Assembly: GCF_000312665.1 (NCBI RefSeq)
Contig: NZ_HF536773.1
Span: 421,582-485,581 of the forward strand
Reading direction: 5' to 3'
DNA length: 64,000 nt
Source: Rhizobium mesoamericanum STM3625
Lineage (GTDB): Bacteria > Pseudomonadota > Alphaproteobacteria > Rhizobiales > Rhizobiaceae
A program made the translations under genes and the position numbers. The notes under the pieces are model-generated. The model ran no database searches. It was not told the DNA's origin and saw nothing but the letters and a program-made list of their open reading frames with translations. How positions within the stretch are numbered: the stretch's first letter is position 1; each line of letters starts with the position of its first letter. Below, one piece after another: positions 17,434 to 26,665 of this stretch.

Positions 17434-17673
17434 AGTGCAATAGGGCAAGCGAAAGATGTAGCTTTGTTTGCCGGCGTAGCGTTGTATTAGCCGAAATTAC
17501 GCCGTTCCTAGCGATAGCGTGATTACCTTAGCCATGGTTATTGCACGTCTTTCGTGCCATATTACCAATCAGCACTGCTCAACATTTGAGTCGCGATCGA
17601 GCGCAAGAATGGAGACGATAAAGATGCTATATGGCCTTCCCAAGCCAATTTCGAAATCCTCTAAGTATTTGAA

Positions 17674-17698
17674 GGAACGAATACTAGATTCTGCCGTT
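17674..17698 (+). promoter_or_regulatory. EcfG/RpoE2-type general-stress promoter of prkA operon
   Basis: GGAAC (17674-17678), 16 bases, then CGTT (17695-17698): an exact match to the consensus used by the alphaproteobacterial general-stress sigma factor EcfG (RpoE2 in Sinorhizobium). It lies 64 bases before the prkA start codon in the right orientation, with room for a transcription start near 17705. Confidence 0.7.
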
Positions 17699-17762
17699 TT
17701 CTCACTAAGTGCGCCGACAGGGCAGCGATCCCGTTTTAACCAGCCGGCCGCGGGAGAGCATC

Positions 17763-19712
17763 ATGCAAAAAGGTGAAAGCGACGTTTTCGATCTTTTCTC
17801 GGAAATCTACACCAGCGCCGCGCAAGAAGAATTGAGCTTACAGGAATACCTTCTCGCCTGCCGTGATGACAAAAGCTTATATGCGACGGCACAGGAGCGA
17901 ATGGTCGAGGCGATCGGCGAGCCGACGCTGATCGACACCAGCGCGGATGAGCGGCTGGGTCGGATTTTTGCCAATCGTACGATCAAGATTTACCCCTCCT
18001 TCGCGGATTTCTACGGGATGGAGGACACGATCGAACGGATCGTCGGCTATTTCAGATACGCCGCGCAAGGGCTCGAGGAACGAAAGCAGATCCTCTATCT
18101 CCTTGGTCCTGTCGGTGGCGGCAAATCATCCCTGGCTGAGCGCCTCAAGAGGCTCATGGAGCTGCGCCCGATTTACACCCTTGCCGTCGACGGCAAAATC
18201 AGCCCTGTGTTTGAATCCCCTCTCGGTCTCTTCCATCCAGAACGGATGGCGGGTCTCTTGGAAGACAAGTACGGAATTGCACGACGGCGGCTCACAGGGC
18301 TGATTTCGCCCTGGGCGACGAAGCGGCTCGACGAGATCGGCGGCGATATTTCGAAGTTCAGCGTCGTCAAGATCACCCCCTCCCGGTTGCGGCAGATCGC
18401 AATTGCAAAGACTGAACCGGGCGATGAGAACAATCAGGATGTCTCGGCCCTCGTCGGCAAGGTAGACATCCGCCAACTCGAAAACTTCAGCCAAGCCGAT
18501 CCGGACGCGTACTCCTATAGCGGCGGGCTGAACAGGACGACGCAGGGGCTTCTTGAATTCGTCGAAATGTTCAAGGCTCCGATTAAGGTGCTGCACCCAC
18601 TGCTGACTGCAACGCAGGAAGGCAGCTATAACGGCACCGAAAACTTTGGCGCCTTCCCCTTCCAGGGCATCGTAGTCGCTCACTCCAATGAGTCCGAGTG
18701 GCTGCAGTTCAAGAACAACAAGAACAACGAGGCCTTCCTCGACCGCATCCTGGTCGTCAAGGTGCCCTACTGCCTTAGGGTCACCGAAGAACGTCAGATC
18801 TACGAGAAGCTGCTTCGCGAGAGCGAGTTGGCCCGCAGCCCGTGCGCGCCCGAGGTGCTTGAGAACCTCAGCCGCTTCACGGTTGCCACCCGCCTCCATG
18901 TCCATGAGAACTCGCCGCTCTACACGAAGATGCGCGTCTACGACGGCGAGAACCTGAAGGACACCGATCCAAAGGCGAAGTCGGTCCAGGAATATCGCGA
19001 CGCAGCCGGCGTCGATGAAGGCATGACCGGCATCAGCACCCGATTCGCCTTCAAGGTTCTCTCGGAAACCTTCAACTACGACACCAAGGAGGTGGCGGCC
19101 GATCCGGTGCACCTGATGTACATCCTGGAACAGGCAATCCGGCGCGAACAGTTTCCGAAGGAAACCGAGGCGCGCTACCTTGATTTCATTAAGTCCGAAC
19201 TCGCGGCCCGATACGCCGAGTTCATCGGCCATGAAATCCAGAAGGCCTACCTCGAATCCTATAGTGAATACGGGCAGAACCTGTTTGATCGCTACATCTC
19301 CTATGCCGATGCATGGCTGGAGGACCAGGACTTCAAGGATTACGACACCGGACAGATCCTCAACCGCGAGATCCTCGACAGCGAGCTGTCGCAGATCGAA
19401 AAACCTGCTGGCATTGCCAATCCCAAGGACTTCCGTAACGAGGTCGTGAAGTTCACCTTGCGCGCCAGAGCCAAGAACCATGGTCGCAATCCCTCCTGGA
19501 CCAGCTATGAAAAGCTTCGTGAAGTCATCGAGAAGCGTATGTTCGGTCAGGTAGAAGATCTCCTTCCGGTCATCAGCTTCGGGTCCAAGAAGGACAGCTC
19601 AACGGAGAAACAGCACGCCGAGTTCGTCCAGCGCATGACGCAGCGTGGTTACACGGTTCGCCAGGTCCGGCGGCTCGTCGATTGGTATATGCGGGTCAAC
19701 AAGGCCGGCTGA
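17763..19712 (+). CDS. prkA: PrkA family serine protein kinase / AAA protein
   Basis: A 649-residue protein of full family length (YeaG in E. coli). An N-terminal AAA-type ATPase domain has the Walker A motif 'LGPVGGGKSSLAERL' (about 116-130), and the C-terminal PrkA kinase-like domain carries 'HSNESEWLQFKNNKNNEAFLDR' in pieces and 'GISTRFAFKVLSETFN'. The start ATG 17763 has GGGAGAG; an upstream in-frame ATG at 17709 would begin inside the leader. YeaG helps in nitrogen and stationary stress responses. It is first in a three-gene operon with yeaH and spoVR, here preceded by a general-stress-type promoter. Confidence 0.95.
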   Translation: MQKGESDVFDLFSEIYTSAAQEELSLQEYLLACRDDKSLYATAQERMVEAIGEPTLIDTSADERLGRIFANRTIKIYPSFADFYGMEDTIERIVGYFRYAAQGLEERKQILYLLGPVGGGKSSLAERLKRLMELRPIYTLAVDGKISPVFESPLGLFHPERMAGLLEDKYGIARRRLTGLISPWATKRLDEIGGDISKFSVVKITPSRLRQIAIAKTEPGDENNQDVSALVGKVDIRQLENFSQADPDAYSYSGGLNRTTQGLLEFVEMFKAPIKVLHPLLTATQEGSYNGTENFGAFPFQGIVVAHSNESEWLQFKNNKNNEAFLDRILVVKVPYCLRVTEERQIYEKLLRESELARSPCAPEVLENLSRFTVATRLHVHENSPLYTKMRVYDGENLKDTDPKAKSVQEYRDAAGVDEGMTGISTRFAFKVLSETFNYDTKEVAADPVHLMYILEQAIRREQFPKETEARYLDFIKSELAARYAEFIGHEIQKAYLESYSEYGQNLFDRYISYADAWLEDQDFKDYDTGQILNREILDSELSQIEKPAGIANPKDFRNEVVKFTLRARAKNHGRNPSWTSYEKLREVIEKRMFGQVEDLLPVISFGSKKDSSTEKQHAEFVQRMTQRGYTVRQVRRLVDWYMRVNKAG

Positions 19713-19737
19713 CGATGCCGAACCGGGGGATTGGCAG

Positions 19738-21054
19738 ATGCCGAATTTCATCGACCGCCGGCTCAACCCGAAGGATAAGAGCCTTGGCAACCGGCAGCGT
19801 TTCCTGAAGCGAGCCCGAGAGGAACTCAAACGGGCGATCAAGGAACAGGTTAAGTCCGATAAGATAGCAGACGTGGACGCTGCTCATGGCGTCCCGATGC
19901 CTAAGCGTGGAGCAGGCGAGCCGACTTTTCAGCCCGCTTCCGGCAGCGGCCAGCGTGAATATATTCTCCCAGGCAACAAGGAATACATGGCAGGAGACAA
20001 GCTGTCGCGACCGCAAGGGGGTGCTGGTGAGGGCGACCGCGGCGCTGGTCGCGGCGAGAGCGAAGATGACTTTCAGTTCATTCTATCACGGGACGAGGTT
20101 TTGGACCTTTTCTTCGAGGATCTGGAACTGCCCGATATGGTCAAGCTGAACCTCAAGGAGACGGTGACCTACAAGTCTCACCGCGTCGGCTTCAGCACAG
20201 CCGGTACCCCCACGAACATCAACGTGGGGCGAACAATGCGCAATAGTTTCGGCCGCCGCATCGCCTTGCAACGGCCGAGCGAAGCAGCGGTAAAAGCGCT
20301 CGCAGACGAGATCGCCGCGCTCGAGGCCGAAAAGGAAATGACGGCACCAAAGCGGCGGCGCCTGCAGGCCTTGCGCGAGGAACTCGAGCACCTGGAGCGC
20401 AGGCGTCGGCGGATTTCGTATGTCGATCCAGTCGACATTCGCTTCAACCGCTTCGAGCGGCAGCCGTTGCCGAATGCCAGCGCCGTGATGTTCTGTCTGA
20501 TGGACGTGTCGGCCTCGATGGGCGAGCGTGAAAAGGACCTCGCGAAGCGCTTCTTCGTGTTGCTCCATCTCTTCCTCACCCGACGCTACGAGCGGATCGA
20601 TATCGTCTTCATCCGTCACACCGACGAGGCGCGAGAGGTCGACGAAGAGACGTTTTTCTACAGCAAGCAGAGCGGTGGTACGGTTGTCTCCACCGCTCTT
20701 GAGGAAATGCTGCGTGTGATCGAGGAGCGGTATCCGGCCCATCTTTGGAACATCTATGCAGCTCAGGCTTCCGATGGCGACAACATCAGCGGCGATTCCG
20801 AGCGCTGTGCGACCCTGCTTCGCGACCATCTGATGCGTCTTTGCCAATATTATGCCTATGTCGAGATCATCGACGAGCGCGAAACCGAAATCTTTGGAAG
20901 CACCGACAACGGGACGTCGCTGTGGCGCGCCTATCGCACGGTCGACGGGGAGGTGCCGAATTTCCAGATGACGCGGATCTCCCGACCGGCGGATATCTAT
21001 CCAGTTTTCCGCAAGCTCTTTACCCGACAGCCTGCCATGCGCACACGCAAGTAA
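19738..21054 (+). CDS. yeaH: YeaH/YhbH family protein (DUF444, VWA-like)
   Basis: A 438-residue protein. The basic N-terminus 'FIDRRLNPKDKSLGNRQRFLKRAR' is diagnostic for DUF444 proteins. A Gly/Glu-rich linker (about 75-105) is followed by a VWA-like C-terminal half with 'CLMDVSASMGEREKDLAKRF' (MIDAS-type DxSxS). The partner of the PrkA kinase is expected to be this protein. The gene starts 25 bases after prkA. Confidence 0.93.
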   Translation: MPNFIDRRLNPKDKSLGNRQRFLKRAREELKRAIKEQVKSDKIADVDAAHGVPMPKRGAGEPTFQPASGSGQREYILPGNKEYMAGDKLSRPQGGAGEGDRGAGRGESEDDFQFILSRDEVLDLFFEDLELPDMVKLNLKETVTYKSHRVGFSTAGTPTNINVGRTMRNSFGRRIALQRPSEAAVKALADEIAALEAEKEMTAPKRRRLQALREELEHLERRRRRISYVDPVDIRFNRFERQPLPNASAVMFCLMDVSASMGEREKDLAKRFFVLLHLFLTRRYERIDIVFIRHTDEAREVDEETFFYSKQSGGTVVSTALEEMLRVIEERYPAHLWNIYAAQASDGDNISGDSERCATLLRDHLMRLCQYYAYVEIIDERETEIFGSTDNGTSLWRAYRTVDGEVPNFQMTRISRPADIYPVFRKLFTRQPAMRTRK

Positions 21055-21065
21055 GGGACGACCGA

Positions 21066-22607
21066 ATGGCGAGACGCTCGAGTTCAGGCCTGCTGTTTGA
21101 CAGTTCCGACTGGAATTTCGCGAGTCTTTCGCGCGCCTACGACGCCATTGAAGCCGTGGCGCTCGATGAGATGGGACTGGACGTCTATCCTAACCAGCTG
21201 GAAATCATTTCCTCCGAACAGATGCTGGACGCCTACTCCTCAGTCGGCATGCCGCTGATGTATCAGCACTGGTCGTTCGGCAAGCGCTTCATCTTCGAGG
21301 ATCACCTCTATCGCAAGGGACAGCGTGGTCTAGCCTACGAATTGGTCATCAACTCCAATCCCTGCATCACCTATCTCATGGAAGAAAATACCATGGCGAT
21401 GCAGGCACTGGTGACCGCGCATGCAGCCTTCGGCCACAATCACTTCTTCAAGAACAACTACCTGTTTCGCCAATGGACCGACGCTGGCGCTATCCTCAGC
21501 TATATGGACTTCGCCAAGAAATACATTGCCAAATGCGAGGAACGGCATGGATTGAGCGCGGTGGAGGCAATCCTTGATTCCGCGCATGCCCTGATGGATC
21601 AGGGGGTGTTCCGCTACCGCCGTCCACCGCGCCTTTCCTCTGAAAAAGTCAGGGAGCGCGCACGCGAACGACTGGAATATGAAGAGCAGACCTATAGCGA
21701 TTTATGGCGTACGCTGCCGCTTGCGGCCGAGAACCGCAATCCCGAGGATGCCGAGCGCGACGCGTCAGAACGCAAGAAGGTTCTCAACCTTCCTGAAGAG
21801 AACCTGCTCTACTTTCTGGAAAAGCACAGTCTCATCCTTGATCCATGGCAACGAGAACTTCTCCGGATCGTGCGCGTCATTGCGCAGTATTTCTACCCGC
21901 AGCGACAAACCAAGGTGATGAACGAGGGTTGTGCGACCTTCGTGCACTACACCATCATCAATCGGCTCTTTGATCAGGGAAAGCTCAGCGAGGGCGCAAT
22001 GCTGGAATTGCTGAAAAGCCACTCCAACGTCGTCTTTCAGCCAGGCTTCGATGACCCGCGCTTTCCAGGCATAAATCCCTACGCCCTGGGGTTTGCGATG
22101 ATGCAGGATATCCAGCGCATCTGCATGGCGCCGACGGCCGAAGATCGTGACTGGTTTCCATCGTTTGCCGGCAACGGCGATTGGCAGGCAACGCTGCTGG
22201 ACGCCTGGGCGAACCACCGGGACGAGTCCTTCATGCTGCAATATCTAAGCCCAGCGATGATCCGCAAGTTCCGGCTGTTTCTGCTCTCTGATCGGGCCAC
22301 GGACAACTATTGCGAAGTATCATCGATCCACAACGAGCGAGGCTATTCTGCAATTCGCTCAGCACTTGCCCGCAGCTACGATGTCGGTGCCAGACAGCCC
22401 GATATCCAGGTCATCGATGTCGACCTGCTTGGCGACCGACAACTTCGGCTGCAGCACAATGTGAAGAACGGGATTCTTCTGGAAGAGTCCACCCGCGACG
22501 CCACCCTGGGCCATATTCGTCACCTTTGGGGTTACGACGTCAGCCTGACGGGCGTCGATGCTGCCACCGACGCGGTTCTCTACGAGTGTTCGACAGCCGA
22601 GTTATGA
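21066..22607 (+). CDS. spoVR: SpoVR family protein
   Basis: A 513-residue protein of normal family length (YcgB in E. coli). Hallmarks include 'YPNQLEIISSEQMLDAYSSVGMPLMYQHWSFGK' in pieces, 'HAAFGHNHFFKNNYLF' and 'YPQRQTKVMNEGCATFVHY', rich in His and Glu residues that could bind metal. The biochemical function is unknown; in bacteria it co-occurs with prkA and yeaH, as here. It starts 11 bases after yeaH, and a longer out-of-place start at 20745 is rejected. Confidence 0.94.
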   Translation: MARRSSSGLLFDSSDWNFASLSRAYDAIEAVALDEMGLDVYPNQLEIISSEQMLDAYSSVGMPLMYQHWSFGKRFIFEDHLYRKGQRGLAYELVINSNPCITYLMEENTMAMQALVTAHAAFGHNHFFKNNYLFRQWTDAGAILSYMDFAKKYIAKCEERHGLSAVEAILDSAHALMDQGVFRYRRPPRLSSEKVRERARERLEYEEQTYSDLWRTLPLAAENRNPEDAERDASERKKVLNLPEENLLYFLEKHSLILDPWQRELLRIVRVIAQYFYPQRQTKVMNEGCATFVHYTIINRLFDQGKLSEGAMLELLKSHSNVVFQPGFDDPRFPGINPYALGFAMMQDIQRICMAPTAEDRDWFPSFAGNGDWQATLLDAWANHRDESFMLQYLSPAMIRKFRLFLLSDRATDNYCEVSSIHNERGYSAIRSALARSYDVGARQPDIQVIDVDLLGDRQLRLQHNVKNGILLEESTRDATLGHIRHLWGYDVSLTGVDAATDAVLYECSTAEL

Positions 22608-22645
22608 GGCCAGGTGGGCCGAAAACCGGCATATGGGTCCAGCCG

Positions 22646-23068
22646 TCAGCGAATGCGCTTGCCTTCCGGGTCCAGGACGGGTTCGCCGTCTTCCTTGATG
22701 AAGGCTCCCCGGTGCGTCGATGGAAGTATGTCCAGCATCATTTCGGAAGGGCGCGCCAGGCGCGTGCCCAATGGAGTTACGACGAAAGGCCGATTGATCA
22801 GGATCGGATGCGCCAGCATCGCATCGAGCAACTGATCGTACGTCAGCGACGGATCATCCAATCCGAGTTCGGCATAGGGCGTCCCCTTCTCGCGAAGCGC
22901 CTGGCGCACCGTCAAACCGGCGCCCGAAATCAATTCGATGAGCCGATCACGGCTCGGTGGGCTTTTGACATATTCGATGATCTCAGGCTCGATGCCTGCA
23001 TTGCGGATCATTGCCAACACGTTGCGGGATGTGCCGCAACCCGGGTTGTGATAGATGGTCACGTCCAT
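22646..23068 (-). CDS. arsC: Arsenate reductase (glutaredoxin-dependent)
   Basis: A 140-residue thioredoxin-fold ArsC: the active-site loop 'HNPGCGTSRNVLAMI' holds the catalytic Cys and Arg/Ser anion-binding turn, and 'RPFVVTPLGTRLARP' holds further substrate-binding Arg residues. It reduces arsenate to arsenite with glutathione and glutaredoxin. No arsR or arsB lies beside it, so this is an orphan copy. It is convergent with spoVR. Confidence 0.93.
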   Translation of the reverse strand: MDVTIYHNPGCGTSRNVLAMIRNAGIEPEIIEYVKSPPSRDRLIELISGAGLTVRQALREKGTPYAELGLDDPSLTYDQLLDAMLAHPILINRPFVVTPLGTRLARPSEMMLDILPSTHRGAFIKEDGEPVLDPEGKRIR

Positions 23069-23137
23069 GATGACTTCCTTGCGTCGTCGGCTGGCGGATG
23101 TCCCGAGTAGTGGTATTTTGTCATCGCGGGAACAGCG

Positions 23138-24415
23138 TCAGTGCTTGTCCTCTTCGGCATGTCTTCGCCTGATGCTTCGCACGACAAGCCACATGCCGGC
23201 AACGACGATCGGAACGGAAAGGCCCGTCAGCGTCTCGGGAGACACCTCGAAGCCGACATTATGCGCACCTTTTGCCATATAACCGAAAAGCCCGACGACA
23301 TAGTAGGAGATTGCGGCCACCGACAGGCCCTCGACTGTCTGCTGCAGCCGTAATTGCAAATGTGCTCGACGATCCATCGAATTCAGTACCGTGGTATTGA
23401 TACGCTCGAGTTCGACGTCGATCCAGCTCCGCAGCAGCGCCGTTGCCCGAGCCAGCTTGCGCGAAAGGTTCGCCTGACGCTCCTCGACGGACTGACAGGT
23501 TCGCATCGCCGGAGCCAGCCGCCGTTCCAGGAAAGAACCAAGCGTCTCGCTGCCCGGTATCGCTGTTTCAGCCAAGGCGCGAATACGTTCCTGGACGATC
23601 TCGTAATAGGCGCGGCTGGCGCCAAACCGATACAGGCTGAGGGCCGCATTCGCTTCGAGCTCGGCCGCCAAGCGTGTTATCTCCGAGAGCATCTGATCAG
23701 CCTCGTCGCGTGCATGCAGCTTCATGCGCTGGGTGATGGCAGTCAGCCCCGATTCGATCTGGCGGATTTCCGGCGAGAGCGATTGCGCGAGCGGCAGGCC
23801 CATCATTGCCAGCGTGCGATAGGTCTCGATGTCTAGAAGACGCTGAACCAGCGCGCCGCGCGCGCTGTCCGACATGCCGCGATCGACAACCAGAAACTTC
23901 GTCAATCCGTCTCCGTCCTGGCGGAAGTCGGTGAGGATCGTCGCCTGACCATTTCTCAATTCGCTGCGACACAGGCTGGTGGGATCAAAGACGGCAATCT
24001 CTTTCTCCGTCTCCAATGTATCGGGCCTGATTTCCAGGCGGATCCCTGATATGAAGGGCCCCGGCGGCGAAAAACCGTCTCCAAAGGGATGAACAGCGAT
24101 CGGCGCGCCAAACCTGTCTGGTGGCGGACAATCCCAAAAATAGGTCGAAAATTCGGTGTGGCGCTCCCAGCGCAGCGTACCCTGCCCCCAGCTTATGGCG
24201 TGGTGACTGGTTTCGCGGGCCGGCGGTGCAACGCCACTGGAGCGGGAAAGGTCGGCAAGCATTTCATGATCGTTGTCTCCCGCGCTTTCCGTCAGGAAGG
24301 CTAACTGGAATATGACACGCGGCGCCTGAACGAGCGCATAGGGTCGCGCATGAATTTCCCCCAAAGCGCGGCCCCGAAGATCCGCTGGCGGAAAGCCAAA
24401 GCTTCCTTTCGTCAT
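23138..24415 (-). CDS. DUF3422 membrane-anchored protein
   Basis: A 425-residue protein with a long soluble N-terminal part and two hydrophobic segments near the C-terminus ('AAISYYVVGLFGYMAKGA' and 'LTGLSVPIVVAGMWLVV') followed by a basic tail. The family start 'RGRALGEIHARPYALVQAPR' is well preserved. Heptad-like Leu/Glu pattern over about 250-370 suggests coiled coil. The function is unknown; the family is common in rhizobia. ATG 24415 with AAAGGA upstream is preferred over a longer frame starting at 24739, which adds an unrelated N-terminus. Confidence 0.85.
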   Translation of the reverse strand: MTKGSFGFPPADLRGRALGEIHARPYALVQAPRVIFQLAFLTESAGDNDHEMLADLSRSSGVAPPARETSHHAISWGQGTLRWERHTEFSTYFWDCPPPDRFGAPIAVHPFGDGFSPPGPFISGIRLEIRPDTLETEKEIAVFDPTSLCRSELRNGQATILTDFRQDGDGLTKFLVVDRGMSDSARGALVQRLLDIETYRTLAMMGLPLAQSLSPEIRQIESGLTAITQRMKLHARDEADQMLSEITRLAAELEANAALSLYRFGASRAYYEIVQERIRALAETAIPGSETLGSFLERRLAPAMRTCQSVEERQANLSRKLARATALLRSWIDVELERINTTVLNSMDRRAHLQLRLQQTVEGLSVAAISYYVVGLFGYMAKGAHNVGFEVSPETLTGLSVPIVVAGMWLVVRSIRRRHAEEDKH

Positions 24416-25009
24416 GCGTGCATTCCTTTCGGTGACAAGTTCTCCGGTCATCGATACCATTGCTGCGAGCGGGTCGAGCTGTGAAGGGAACGGGACAGGC
24501 TGGACTAGCCGCCTTTGATCAGCGGCACAACCTTCGTGTACTCCTTGCCAACTCGCAAGGAGATTTCGGATGTCCATGATATTGTCCCCACACCGGCCCC
24601 TCAGCCAACGGCATGCAAACATCTCGTCATATTCCTGTCCAGCGCGATCGGTTTGCGCGCGACCGTTTGCCACATGCACAGGCAACGATGACGCCACCTC
24701 CTCATGGCAGGGCGAAACAGGCGAACATTGATCGCGCATAAGTCGCTGGCATCGCTACTAAAGGCCAGGGTTCAAGATAGCAGAAAATGCGTTGAAGGCC
24801 GTCCAGGCTTCGTTTGGGTGGAGGCGATCAGCAGGTCCACAGCCACATAATCGTGATGGAACAACTTTCGAGCCGTGGACTTGAACCTTCCAATGCCGGC
24901 GCAGTGAAAGGCTGTGGAAAGCCGGCTTGCAACACCGTACCTGACGCGCAGATCGGGTTTCTGATGGCCGGCGCTATGGTATTGCCCGATCCTATTCGGG
25001 AGGGATTCG
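24416..25009. other. Intergenic region, no supported gene
   Basis: About 590 bases between divergently oriented genes. The first 325 bases are open in the DUF3422 frame but look non-coding in composition. Short frames on both strands over 24772-25149 are not supported by a ribosome binding site or by recognisable sequence. The region should carry promoters of both neighbours. Confidence 0.5.
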
Positions 25010-25642
25010 ATGGCTATAATCGATATTCTGACGTCGGTGGCTTTCGCTGCAACCGTCACTGCATCCATTTCACCGTCTGAGACGAACGCCCCAGCCTTCC
25101 GGCCGCTCGGCGTGTCGCAGGATGCCTTGCCGTCGGCGCTCGGTTGCAAACCGATCTATGGCGAGCAGCTGGATGCGACGGGCCAATACTCGTGCAACCG
25201 CCTGCCTGGCGGAAGTGATCTCTTCGACCAATATGTGCTCGCGTACGTTCGCGGGATGGGTATCTGCAATGTGGTCGCGATATCGCGCTACATCGAAGAC
25301 GATCAGCGCGGCACGACGACACGTCAGGTCTACACGGAAGCAGCGTCTCTCCTCGCTTCGCAGTTCGGGCCCGCAGACGAGAAGGTCGACCACGTCGCCA
25401 GATCCAAGTTCGGAAAGGATGGAATGTTCAGGCAGGCGGTCATTGCTCAAGAGCGACAGGTGTTCGAGCAATGGGACAATCTGGATACAAAGTTCCAGAA
25501 TGCCCAATCGGCGAGTGTGACCATTTCCGGAAGTGAAGACTTGGGATTAGCTGTCTACAGCATTTTCCGCTTTGCCCACAACGATGCGTGCCTGAGCAAT
25601 CTGGAACAACAAACCGGATTGTCTGGCGATGACGCAGAGTGA
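25010..25642 (+). CDS. Hypothetical exported protein
   Basis: A 210-residue protein with GGGAGG six bases ahead of ATG 25010. The N-terminus 'MAIIDILTSVAFAATVTASI' is hydrophobic and could be a signal peptide or membrane anchor, though it lacks Lys/Arg at its start. Four Cys residues in the mature part could form disulfides. I recognise no family. The protein ends with an acidic tail. It is convergent with the 25718-26155 gene. Confidence 0.55.
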   Translation: MAIIDILTSVAFAATVTASISPSETNAPAFRPLGVSQDALPSALGCKPIYGEQLDATGQYSCNRLPGGSDLFDQYVLAYVRGMGICNVVAISRYIEDDQRGTTTRQVYTEAASLLASQFGPADEKVDHVARSKFGKDGMFRQAVIAQERQVFEQWDNLDTKFQNAQSASVTISGSEDLGLAVYSIFRFAHNDACLSNLEQQTGLSGDDAE

Positions 25643-25644
25643 TC

Positions 25645-25689
25645 GCTGACGATCGTCAGCAAAAGGCCGCCGTTCGCCCGAGCGGCGGC
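25645..25689 (-). terminator. Two hairpins between convergent genes
   Basis: The 16-base perfect palindrome GCTGACGATCGTCAGC (25645-25660) lies next to a 7-bp GCCGCCG / CGGCGGC stem (25666-25672 and 25683-25689). Read on the minus strand the second stem is followed by CTTTT, the form of an intrinsic terminator for the minus-strand gene at 25718. Confidence 0.6.
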
Positions 25690-25717
25690 TGAAGACGGGA
25701 GCAGCAATCAGCTCCAG

Positions 25718-26155
25718 TCAGGATGCAAACATTGCCCGCAGGCGCGCGAATAAACCTGGCCGTTTCACGCCAAGAATACCGCGTACATAGTGGGCAGCTG
25801 TTGCGGCGCTGACCGTCGCGCCGAAATGGCAATAGCAAAGAACGTTATGCAATTCGCCATCGGTAAGACCAAAGAACTTCTTGGCTTGGCCATAGGTGTC
25901 GTTCTCTAGCCCGGCTGCTCGAAGGATCGGATCCTCGAAGGCGACCGAAATCGGCGAGTTATCGCTACGCAGGAGCGATAGGACTGAAGTCGGCTGATGT
26001 TCGGTCTGGTAGAGGGTTGCCAGTCGTCGATGCGGACTAAGCTCTAGGAGCTCCACCCAGCGCTCGAGACGCTCGCTTCGCGACATGATGCGATGCGGGT
26101 ATGCCTGGTCGATATCCGCAATATTCTGTAGTTGCTCCAATGTCTGATGTTTCAT
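25718..26155 (-). CDS. Hypothetical cytosolic protein
   Basis: A 145-residue protein with start ATG 26155 and GGGAGC upstream; an upstream start at 26281 is less likely. The sequence includes 'MSRSERLERWVELLELSPHRRL' and 'LLRSDNSPISVAFEDPILRAAGL', with a 'CYCHFGA' cluster near residue 110. A basic C-terminal end follows. I do not recognise a domain with confidence. Confidence 0.6.
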   Translation of the reverse strand: MKHQTLEQLQNIADIDQAYPHRIMSRSERLERWVELLELSPHRRLATLYQTEHQPTSVLSLLRSDNSPISVAFEDPILRAAGLENDTYGQAKKFFGLTDGELHNVLCYCHFGATVSAATAAHYVRGILGVKRPGLFARLRAMFAS

Positions 26156-26665
26156 GGTGGGCTCCCATTCGGCTGAAAATCTGCGCAGCCCCGTTTCCGC
26201 GTACACCCTAATAAACTGAGCTAGGGGACGGCGAAGCCCAATCAAGATCGCTGCGAAAGGATTTATTCGGGTCGGGAGCAAGTTGAACGGCGGGCAGCAA
26301 TCGGATCACCCCCGATAGGCGGGGTCCATGGCGGCTCCTCGTACACGCGGCAAACAGCAGATCCGACGGGGGTCAGCTATCTGAAAACTAGGCTCACGCT
26401 GGCATGTGAGGTCGTATCGTCGCGACATGGCCGGAACCTAAGCGTATCTGGATCGACCCCTGGGCAATCGTTCTTCGGATGTCGTTCTAAACGGCATCAG
26501 AGCGAGGACGGGTAAACATGATCTCGCCGATAATCTCGGGCCAGCTTCGATAAGACCCGTATGCGACATGCGTGTCCAAACATTTTGCATCAACGCTCGA
26601 CGATATCGAACTGTCGACCTCGCTGCGATTAAGTCTCTGGAACAAGTTCGCCGGTCGTAGATTTC
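26156..26665. other. Intergenic region, no supported gene
   Basis: About 510 bases between the divergently oriented genes at 25718-26155 and 26666-27649. Frames seen here (for example 26572-26970) overlap the transpeptidase gene out of frame and have no recognisable content. No clear promoter was found. Confidence 0.45.

Larger units (their letters stand above)
17356..17762. other. Intergenic region with terminator-like hairpin and stress promoter
   Basis: About 400 bases upstream of prkA. It holds the hairpin behind gabD (17404-17433) and the GGAAC-N16-CGTT element (17674-17698), both listed separately. A short plus-strand frame at 17519-17776 overlaps the promoter and prkA start and is not credible as a gene. 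Confidence 0.6.

Noticed and set aside
16186..17448. A 420-codon minus-strand open frame opposite gabD
   Set aside because: gabD has all aldehyde dehydrogenase motifs, and the opposite frame has none of any family.
18126..19481. A 451-codon minus-strand open frame
   Set aside because: It is antisense to prkA, which is complete and in a conserved operon.
24772..25149. Overlapping frames on both strands near the 25010 gene
   Set aside because: The 25010 gene has a strong ribosome binding site and an uninterrupted frame; the others have neither recognisable content nor a start signal.
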